Source: an uncultured Alphaproteobacteria bacterium (GTDB lineage Bacteria; Pseudomonadota; Alphaproteobacteria; Rickettsiales; UBA1997). Taken from it: a stretch of 7,715 nt of DNA. Positions within the stretch are counted from its first letter, which is position 1; the number at the start of each line of letters is the position of its first letter. The notes below the pieces were generated by a model, which was given only the letters and a program-made list of their open reading frames with translations, made no database searches and was not told where the DNA came from. Below, piece after piece: positions 1 to 5,274 of the stretch. A program made the translations under genes and the position numbers. The stretch spans positions 1 through 7,715 of the forward strand of contig CAIUFU010000215.1 of NCBI GenBank assembly GCA_903898475.1. Reading direction: 5' to 3'.

Positions 1-63
1 CCGAAGGCCGTCGAAAGAAGGGCCCGAAGCTCGAGGTTCCGGCCCTTCGACGACGGCCTTCGG
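1..63. repeat. GC-rich long imperfect hairpin upstream of secA
   Basis: Positions 1-13 pair perfectly with 51-63, and 17-24 pair perfectly with 41-48. A small internal bulge (14-16 against 49-50) separates the two stems, and the 16-nt loop is 25-40. The stem is clearly more GC-rich than the surrounding DNA. It is followed by a short CCTTT tract rather than a long T run, so it could be a terminator for an upstream gene outside the window or a dispersed intergenic palindrome. The left end may be cut by the window edge. Confidence 0.75.
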
Positions 64-109
64 CCTTTGCTCAGGGACCTAATAAATAATCAAATAAATT
101 CACGAAAAA

Positions 110-2800
110 ATGCTACAATTCCTCGCAAAAAAAATCTTCGGCTCAGTCAATGATCGCACCGTTAAGGCGATGTTTGAAGAAGTTACAAAAGTTAACGCTT
201 TTGAAGCGGAAATCTCAAAACTTTCTGACGAGGAATTAAAAGCAAAAACCACCGAATTTCAAAATCGTTTTAAAGCCGGCGAGTCTCTTGATTCAATGCT
301 GCATGAAGCATTCGCGGTTGTTCGCGAAGCCTCAAAACGCGTGCTACAAATGCGCCATTTCGACGTGCAATTAGTTGGCGGCATGGTCTTGCATCACGGC
401 AAAATTTCAGAAATGCGCACGGGCGAGGGAAAAACTTTGGTTGCGACTTTGCCTTGCTACCTTAACGCACTAAGCGGCAAAGGTGTTCACGTGGTAACCC
501 CCAATGATTATTTGGCGCGCCGTGACTCAGCTTGGATGGGAAAAATTCACGAATTTTTGGGGCTTACTGTTGGTTGTTTAACTAATGATCTAAACGACGA
601 CGAGCGCCGCCAAGCATACGCTTGCGACATTACTTACGCCACCAACAACGAACTTGGTTTTGACTACCTGCGCGACAATATGAAATTTAGCACCGATCAC
701 ATGGTGCAGCGCGGCCACAACTTTGCGATTGTTGACGAGGTTGACTCAATTTTAATTGATGAAGCGCGCACGCCACTAATTATTTCAGGCCCCACCGACG
801 ACAATTCAAAACTTTACGAAGAGATTAATCGCCTGATTCCGCAGCTAACTGACGCTGATTTTCAAATGGAAGAAAAAGATCGCGGTGTTTTCTTAACTGA
901 TGTGGGCATTGAAAATATCGAGAAGGTTTTGAAAGGCTCAGGCGTGATTGGTGCTGATTCTTCAATCTACGATCCGGCGCATATTTCTTTAGTGCACCAC
1001 ATCAATCAGGCACTCAAGGCGCACAAGGTTTTCAAAAACGAAATCGACTACATTGTTAAAGATCAATCAATCGTAATCATTGACGAATTCACAGGGCGCA
1101 TGCAAGAAGGACGACGCTTCTCGGATGGTTTGCATCAAGCTCTTGAAGCCAAAGAAGGCGTAAAAGTTCGCAATGAAAATCAAACTCTCGCCTCAATTAC
1201 TTTTCAAAATTATTTCCGTCTTTACAAAAAACTTGCTGGCATGACGGGAACAGCAACCACTGAGGCTGTTGAGTTTGAAGAGATTTACGGACTTCGCGTG
1301 GTAGAAATTCCAACCAACCGCACTGTTACCAGAATTGATGAAGATGATGAAATTTACAAAAACGAAAAAGGTAAATACGACGCCATCATTCGCTCAATCG
1401 AAGAAGCGCACGCTAGAAAACAGCCGATTTTGGTTGGCACAATCAGCATTGAAAAATCAGAATATCTTTCAAGATTGCTGCGCTCTCACAAATTGCCGCA
1501 CAATGTTTTAAACGCCAAATATCACGAGCAAGAAGCTGAAATTATCACGCAAGCGGGTGTTCCCGGAGCAATTACAATTGCTACCAACATGGCGGGACGT
1601 GGTACCGACATTAAGCTTGGGGGAGATCCTGAATTCATGATTGGCGAAGAAACTGATGAGGCAAAAATCGCTGCAATCAAAGCTAAAATTGAATCTGACA
1701 AAAAAATTGCCATTGAAGCGGGCGGGCTTTACGTGCTTGCAACTGAGCGTCACGAAAGCCGCCGTATTGACAATCAATTGCGTGGAAGATCGGGCCGTCA
1801 GGGCGATCCGGGAAAATCAAAATTCTTCCTGTCGCTTGAAGATGATTTAATGCGTATTTTTGGTTCAGAAAAATTGCAGTCGGTGCTTACTCGATTTGGT
1901 TTGAAAGATGACGAAGCAATTTTTCACCCGTGGATTACTAAAACTCTTGCCGGCGCGCAGCACAAGGTTGAAATGCGCAATTACGAAATCAGAAAAAATC
2001 TTTTGAAATATGACGACATCGTCAATCAGCAGCGCAAAGTGATTTTTGCTCTGCGCTCTGAGGTGATCGCCGCCACAGATATTTCAGCAAAAATTGTGAA
2101 ATTTTTGGAACAAATCACTCAAGAATTGGTTGAAGATTGCATTGCCAAAAATTCTTATTCGGAACAGTGGGAAATTGATCTTTTAGAAAAAGAAGTTCTT
2201 AGAATTTTCGGCTTGAAGCTTGATTTGAAAGCGCAGGCCGCCAAAGACGGTGTTACTGAAAAAGAAATTTTAAATTTCATTCGCGGCAATGTTGCCGAAG
2301 TTTTTGTTGAGAAAGAAAGACTCTACGGCGCTGATTCAGTGCGCCAAGTTGAGCGCCAAATTTTCTTGCTGACGCTTGATTCAGAATGGAAAGATCACTT
2401 GCTCTCACTCGACAAATTGCGCAATGGCATCAACCTTCGTGCTTACGCGCAGAAGGATCCGCTGATCGAATACAAGCGCGACGCTTTCAGTTTGTTTGAA
2501 GAAATGATGCTGAGAATCGAAGAACAATTTGTGAGTCGCGTGGCTCACATGCAAATTGCTCACCGCGAAGAAGGGGTAGATTTATTGGCTCAAGCGCCGA
2601 AGCAAAAAATGTTTGAAACCAGAAATGATCCGGCTTTTGTGCAAAGCGAAGCGAAACCGGTTTCGGGCGCGGCGAAGTTGAATTTGAAGCCAGAGGATCG
2701 TGATCCGCGTGATTCCTCGACTTGGGGAAATGTTGGTAGAAATGAACCTTGCCCGTGCGGAAGTGGAAAGAAATACAAGCAGTGCCACCAAGCGGCTTAA
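110..2800 (+). CDS. secA: Protein translocase ATPase SecA
   Basis: SecA is the ATPase motor that pushes preproteins through SecYEG at the inner membrane. The protein is 896 residues, a normal full length. Visible motifs in order: Walker A MRTGEGKT (102-109), NDYLARRD (132-139), Walker B VDEVD (208-212), the preprotein cross-linking region (about 228-370), GMTGTA (377-382), NMAGRGTD (493-500), the arginine-finger motif QLRGRSGRQGDPG (556-568), and the helical scaffold with the two-helix-finger segment around SEWKDHLLSLDKLR (758-771). The C-terminal zinc motif CPCGSGKKYKQCH (881-893) has ligands C881, C883, C892 and H893, and normally binds SecB or ribosomes. The ATG at 110 gives the usual N-terminus (MLQFLAKKIFGSVNDRTVK); no Shine-Dalgarno precedes it, only an A-rich stretch. 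It ends in tandem in-frame stops (TAATAA). The sequence resembles Rickettsia and other alphaproteobacterial SecA. It appears to be transcribed alone, since a block of hairpins follows. Confidence 0.98.
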   Translation: MLQFLAKKIFGSVNDRTVKAMFEEVTKVNAFEAEISKLSDEELKAKTTEFQNRFKAGESLDSMLHEAFAVVREASKRVLQMRHFDVQLVGGMVLHHGKISEMRTGEGKTLVATLPCYLNALSGKGVHVVTPNDYLARRDSAWMGKIHEFLGLTVGCLTNDLNDDERRQAYACDITYATNNELGFDYLRDNMKFSTDHMVQRGHNFAIVDEVDSILIDEARTPLIISGPTDDNSKLYEEINRLIPQLTDADFQMEEKDRGVFLTDVGIENIEKVLKGSGVIGADSSIYDPAHISLVHHINQALKAHKVFKNEIDYIVKDQSIVIIDEFTGRMQEGRRFSDGLHQALEAKEGVKVRNENQTLASITFQNYFRLYKKLAGMTGTATTEAVEFEEIYGLRVVEIPTNRTVTRIDEDDEIYKNEKGKYDAIIRSIEEAHARKQPILVGTISIEKSEYLSRLLRSHKLPHNVLNAKYHEQEAEIITQAGVPGAITIATNMAGRGTDIKLGGDPEFMIGEETDEAKIAAIKAKIESDKKIAIEAGGLYVLATERHESRRIDNQLRGRSGRQGDPGKSKFFLSLEDDLMRIFGSEKLQSVLTRFGLKDDEAIFHPWITKTLAGAQHKVEMRNYEIRKNLLKYDDIVNQQRKVIFALRSEVIAATDISAKIVKFLEQITQELVEDCIAKNSYSEQWEIDLLEKEVLRIFGLKLDLKAQAAKDGVTEKEILNFIRGNVAEVFVEKERLYGADSVRQVERQIFLLTLDSEWKDHLLSLDKLRNGINLRAYAQKDPLIEYKRDAFSLFEEMMLRIEEQFVSRVAHMQIAHREEGVDLLAQAPKQKMFETRNDPAFVQSEAKPVSGAAKLNLKPEDRDPRDSSTWGNVGRNEPCPCGSGKKYKQCHQAA

Positions 2801-2817
2801 TAATATCCCTCCTAGTA

Positions 2818-2874
2818 GGGAACTCGAGAGCAGGAAAGGGTTTGGTTTGTAACCCTGTCCAGCGCTCGGTTCCC
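2818..2874. repeat. Imperfect two-tier hairpin after secA (repeat core copy)
   Basis: The outer stem pairs GGGAAC (2818-2823) with GTTCCC (2869-2874) and continues as CGAG (2825-2828) with CTCG (2865-2868). The inner stem pairs GGA-A-AGGGTT (2833-2842) with AACCCT-G-TCC (2851-2860) around TGGTTTGT. The inner core is a diverged copy of the GGGGTTTGTAACCCC core found in the repeats at 2999-3084 and 5186-5274. The flank GTCCAGCGCTCGG (2857-2869) recurs after the copy ending at 3084. There is no T run, so it is not a canonical terminator, but it could still act on the secA mRNA 3' end. Confidence 0.65.
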
Positions 2875-2888
2875 TTACAACAATAATC

Positions 2889-2970
2889 CTGTCATCTCGA
2901 ACGAAGTGAGAGATCTCATGAGCTCAGCAACCTAAACTCATGAGATCTCTCACTTCGTTCGAGATGACAG
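2889..2970. repeat. Perfect 34-bp inverted repeat with 14-nt loop
   Basis: The left arm 2889-2922 is the exact reverse complement of the right arm 2937-2970, with loop 2923-2936. The arm contains CGAACGAAGTGAGAGATCTC, a type of sequence I recall as a dispersed intergenic repeat in several unrelated bacterial groups (not checked). As RNA it would form a long uninterrupted duplex, a likely RNase III substrate. No T run follows, so any termination or mRNA-stabilising role for secA is inference. Confidence 0.9.
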
Positions 2971-2998
2971 CTTGTTGCAAAGAGATAGTTACGCAGCA

Positions 2999-3084
2999 GG
3001 ACGGGGTTTGTAACCCCGTTCTTACGTTCATAAAAAATTTAAGTAGCGGAAATGAACATGTGGACGGGGTTACAAACTCCGTCC
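2999..3084. repeat. Inverted pair of a 33-bp dispersed repeat unit
   Basis: Arm 2999-3031 and arm 3052-3084 are reverse complements with about five mismatches. They are separated by a 20-bp AT-rich loop (3032-3051). Each arm is itself a hairpin; in the left arm ACGGGGTT-TGT-AACCCCGT is perfect. The ATGAAC/GTTCAT ends of the unit face the loop. The right arm is followed by AGCGCTCGG, as in the 2818-2874 element. The same unit, with the opposite arm polarity, occurs at 5186-5274. Together with the two hairpins before it, this accounts for most of the gene-free stretch 2801-3129; the remaining 45 bp (3085-3129) is AT-rich leader for the next gene. Confidence 0.85.
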
Positions 3085-3129
3085 AGCGCTCGGCAATTAA
3101 AACTTTAACAAAACCAAAAAAATTTCAAA

Positions 3130-3339
3130 ATGAATACCAGTCAAAGTAAAACTCAAAAAATTCTTTTGTGGGCAGTCATTCTTCTTGGATCAGCAAAAGG
3201 GATTAATCTAATAAACTACGAAACATCCATATTTCTTTTGATTCTCTTTATTGGTGGATATATCGCCTCAATCGCTCTTGATATAAAAGATGGGATTGAG
3301 GAAATGAAAAATAATATAAACACCTTGATGAACAGGTAG
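3130..3339 (+). CDS. Small two-helix membrane protein of unknown function
   Basis: This 69-residue protein was not recognised. It has a short polar N-terminus (MNTSQSKTQK) and a first hydrophobic segment at about 11-28 (ILLWAVILLGSAKGINLI). A strong second transmembrane segment lies at about 33-50 (SIFLLILFIGGYIASIAL). A charged, probably helical tail with heptad-like spacing follows (DIKDGIEEMKNNINTLMNR). Two membrane segments plus an amphipathic tail are more than expected from a random frame, and no larger reading frame competes here. The ATG at 3130 has no Shine-Dalgarno sequence. The GNAT gene starts 37 bp after its stop on the same strand, so the two may be co-transcribed. The tail could mediate oligomerisation, but no function is assigned. 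Confidence 0.6.
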   Translation: MNTSQSKTQKILLWAVILLGSAKGINLINYETSIFLLILFIGGYIASIALDIKDGIEEMKNNINTLMNR

Positions 3340-3376
3340 TGTTAAGTATATAAACGCGTAATTTTTTTATTTCCCC

Positions 3377-3829
3377 GTGCGCCAAAACAACCAACTAACC
3401 TTCAAAACCCTCAGACCAGCCAGCTCTCAAGACGAAGAAGCTAACTTCCTCTGCCAAGATGTTCTTGGCAACTCCCTAAAAAAAACCGACGAAAATTACA
3501 TTCGAGTCGCCGGATTTCTCGACGGCAAAATGTGCGCAACCGCAATGCTGATCCGCCAAGAAAATCTTTTCAAAATGCAAAATGTTGCAGTCACGCCCGA
3601 GATGCAAAATAAAGGCGTTGGCTCGATGTTGCTAAAATTTTGCGAAGAATTGGTTTGGGAAAAAGGTGTGGCTGCAATCTACTGCCACGCCAGAGATTAC
3701 GCGGGTCGCAGTGCGGTGAACTTTTTTTTGAAGAACGAATATTTCTGCCGCGGTGGTGAATTTGAAGAAGATGGAATAGCGAACCAATTAATGATTAAGT
3801 TGCTCGCGCTAGATGGAGATGAGTCTTAA
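3377..3829 (+). CDS. GNAT-family N-acetyltransferase
   Basis: This 150-residue protein is predicted to transfer an acetyl group from acetyl-CoA to an amine; the substrate is unknown. The acetyl-CoA-binding motif A is clear: NVAVTPEMQNKGVGSMLL (69-86), with the Q/R-x-x-G-x-G/A pyrophosphate loop QNKGVG at 77-82. The second half follows an ElaA-like pattern: HAR (104-106), an FFLKNEYF segment (116-123) in the place of the usual FYxxxGF, and GEFEEDGI (127-134) near the end. The GTG at 3377 is the first possible start after an upstream in-frame stop at 3359, and it keeps beta strand 1 (LTFKTLRP). No Shine-Dalgarno is present. The stop overlaps that of the convergent DUF3750 gene in a shared TTAA. 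Confidence 0.9.
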   Translation: MRQNNQLTFKTLRPASSQDEEANFLCQDVLGNSLKKTDENYIRVAGFLDGKMCATAMLIRQENLFKMQNVAVTPEMQNKGVGSMLLKFCEELVWEKGVAAIYCHARDYAGRSAVNFFLKNEYFCRGGEFEEDGIANQLMIKLLALDGDES

Positions 3830-4614
3830 AACCCAACCCTGCCAACCCCTGGTAATTTCAAAGCCGGATGTAGAAAATCTACGCCAAAGGACAGGCCAAT
3901 AATGTTGATTTCGAGTCCTTCGACCAATCCTAAAATTATTCCAAACATTCCAAAAAAAGAAAATTGCACGCCGGTTTTTGACTCGGAAAGAGCAAAAAAT
4001 TTCACGCCATTTTTGTCGCAAAGCCAATCTTTGCCAATTGCGTTGCCTGGTAGCGCAATTTTTAAATCGGGAATTTCGCGAATCACATGCGAGACAAATG
4101 TGTTGCTGTTGGGGCCTGGGTAGGCGCGGTAGAATTTTTGGTAGGGGTAAGATTTGATTGCTGCTTGAATTTGCGGAATTAATTTTTCGGCTTTCTCACC
4201 CGCGGCAGAAAAAATAATTTCTGGTGTCGCGTCAAACCAGCGGCGGTCGGGCAGGTCGGGTTGCGCCACCACAACCCCGTCGGCGCCAAAATAAGTGCCC
4301 CACAAAACTACGTGGTAAACTAAGTAGCTTTCGGCGTTTTTTTCTTTGGTGGCAATCCAAGTGTGCTGACTGAATTTGCCGCGCCACGAATAGGCTTTGG
4401 CGCTGTAAAACTGCACTTGTGCTTCGGGAGTTGCTTGAGCCAAAGCCACTAAATTAGCGCTTTCGCGACTGGCTTTGTCCCACGTGTTGGTTCCGGCTTT
4501 TGGGTTAAAATAAATCAGCGCGCAGGTGAAAAGAATCAGAAGTAAAAAAAACATTTTCGATTTCGTGGTTTGAATTGATTTTAGGAAAATTTTTAGTTTG
4601 AAAAGGTAGTTCAT
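3826..4614 (-). CDS. DUF3750 family membrane-anchored protein
   Basis: This 262-residue protein matches my recollection of the DUF3750 family, found mainly in Proteobacteria and without an established function. One N-terminal membrane segment (about 20-36, KMFFLLLILFTCALIYF) follows a lysine-rich tail, which predicts a periplasmic domain anchored in the inner membrane. Family-like conserved blocks: SWRGKFSQHTWIA (76-88, with H84), PGPNSNTF (166-173), AIGKD (192-196), GLEINIIGLSFGVD (233-246) and LKLPGVGR (252-259) at the very C-terminus. The conserved His, Asn and Ser suggest an active or binding site, but no reaction is known. Length is about normal. The ATG at 4614 has an A/T-rich leader without a Shine-Dalgarno. 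It is transcribed divergently from the decayed DUF1016-type gene and converges on the acetyltransferase. Confidence 0.88.
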   Translation of the reverse strand: MNYLFKLKIFLKSIQTTKSKMFFLLLILFTCALIYFNPKAGTNTWDKASRESANLVALAQATPEAQVQFYSAKAYSWRGKFSQHTWIATKEKNAESYLVYHVVLWGTYFGADGVVVAQPDLPDRRWFDATPEIIFSAAGEKAEKLIPQIQAAIKSYPYQKFYRAYPGPNSNTFVSHVIREIPDLKIALPGNAIGKDWLCDKNGVKFFALSESKTGVQFSFFGMFGIILGLVEGLEINIIGLSFGVDFLHPALKLPGVGRVGF

Positions 4615-4633
4615 TTTGTGAAAAAAATTTGAA

Positions 4634-4663
4634 TTTTAGCCTCGAGGCGAAAATTCGCTAAAA
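4634..4663. promoter_or_regulatory. Nested palindromes in a divergent spacer
   Basis: The spacer 4615-4701 between two divergent genes holds TTTTAGC (4634-4640) opposed to GCTAAAA (4657-4663). Inside it are the perfect 10-bp palindrome GCCTCGAGGC (4639-4648) and GCGAA-AA-TTCGC (4647-4658). The placement fits an operator or promoter-proximal structure, but no protein can be named. A CGCTAAAA copy also lies just upstream of the icd start (complement of 6502-6509). The symmetry is directly visible; its function is inference. Confidence 0.35.
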
Positions 4664-4701
4664 AATCCTGTAAACCATTAAAAGACAAGGGCTCAAGACC
4701 A

Positions 4702-5165
4702 ATGCAAATTACACTAAAAAATTACAAAAGTTGCTGACAAAAATTCAGCAGACAATTGCAAAAACCAAGAAAAATATTGTGCAGTCAGTTGACTACCAAA
4801 AGGTTTTAATGAGTTGGCAAATTGGCAAAGAAATTGAGTTGCAGTTGACGCAAGACACCGAAATTGAAAAAAGCACTCTCTACAAAATGCACGCTTTTCA
4901 CAAAGCCTACCCAAAAGTGCCAGCAGAAAATAAGCGCTTGAGTTGGAGCCACTACCGCAGACTGATTGCGGTGAAAGATCAAGAAACTAGGCAGCAGCTT
5001 GAAGATTTGGTGGTGAAAACCAATAAGACCGACATTTACGGGCGTTACATTGCGGATGTTTTTTTGCCGAATAAGAAAGAAGAGAAAGATTTGTCGAAGG
5101 TAGCGCGGGATGGGGTTTATTTGAGTCAGATGTTGTTGGATTTGGGTTTGGTGCAGGTGTTTTGA
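4702..5165 (+). pseudogene. Decayed DUF1016_N / staphylococcal-nuclease-like fusion
   Basis: The open frame from TTG 4731 encodes 144 residues. Residues 1-90 look like a DUF1016-type N-terminal domain: SWQIGKEI (28-35), STLYKMHAFHKAYP (48-61) and LSWSHYRRLIAVKD (70-83). From about residue 95 it changes to the C-terminal end of a staphylococcal-nuclease domain: KTDIYGRYIADVF (99-111), then GVYLSQMLLDLGL (128-140). R105 matches nuclease Arg87, but the part that would carry the Arg35, Glu43 and calcium-binding Asp equivalents is absent. A shorter loss is likely near residues 37-42, where relatives carry an R-A-x-Y-G segment. ATG 4702 is in another frame; adding one A at 4726-4729 would join it to the gene as MQITLKNYKKLLTKIQQ, so the native start appears frameshifted away. 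A short product from TTG is possible, but nuclease activity is unlikely. The fusion architecture is recalled, not searched. Confidence 0.6.
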
Positions 5166-5185
5166 GAGTCTAAAATTTAGTTAGA

Positions 5186-5274
5186 AAATGAATGTGTGGA
5201 AGGAGTTGCAAACTCGGTCCAGCCTCGAGCCTCGATGCAGGTCGGGGTTTGTAACCCCGATCTTATGTTCATTT
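5186..5274. repeat. Second inverted pair of the 33-bp repeat between convergent genes
   Basis: Arm 5186-5220 and arm 5239-5274 are imperfect reverse complements, with about 24 of 35 positions agreeing. They are separated by a loop containing CCTCGAGCCTCG. The outer ends read AAATGAA and TTCATTT. The right arm holds a perfect small hairpin, TCGGGGTT-TGT-AACCCCGA (5242-5260). It is the same 33-bp unit as at 2999-3084, but with the ATGAAC/GTTCAT ends facing outward. It fills most of the gap between the decayed gene (ends 5165) and icd, and the right arm ends at the base before the icd stop codon, so it may serve as a two-sided 3' end. Confidence 0.8.

Noticed and set aside
1508..1850. Open frames on both strands inside secA
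   Set aside because: They are shadows of the SecA frame, with low-complexity products and no motif.
2758..2788. C-x-C-x8-C-H motif at the secA 3' end as a separate small zinc protein
   Set aside because: It is in frame with SecA and is the normal SecA C-terminal zinc-binding tail.
2806..2821. Short hairpin TCCCT-CCTAGT-AGGGA right after secA as an intrinsic terminator
   Set aside because: The stem has only five pairs and no T run, and it overlaps the larger 2818-2874 structure.
2999..3084. Repeats with a spacer as a minimal CRISPR array
   Set aside because: The copies are inverted, not direct, with one loop, no leader and no cas gene.
2940..3149. Plus-strand open frame of 69 codons overlapping the start of the small membrane protein gene
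   Set aside because: It is made almost entirely of the inverted repeats at 2889-2970 and 2999-3084, and its product has no protein-like features.
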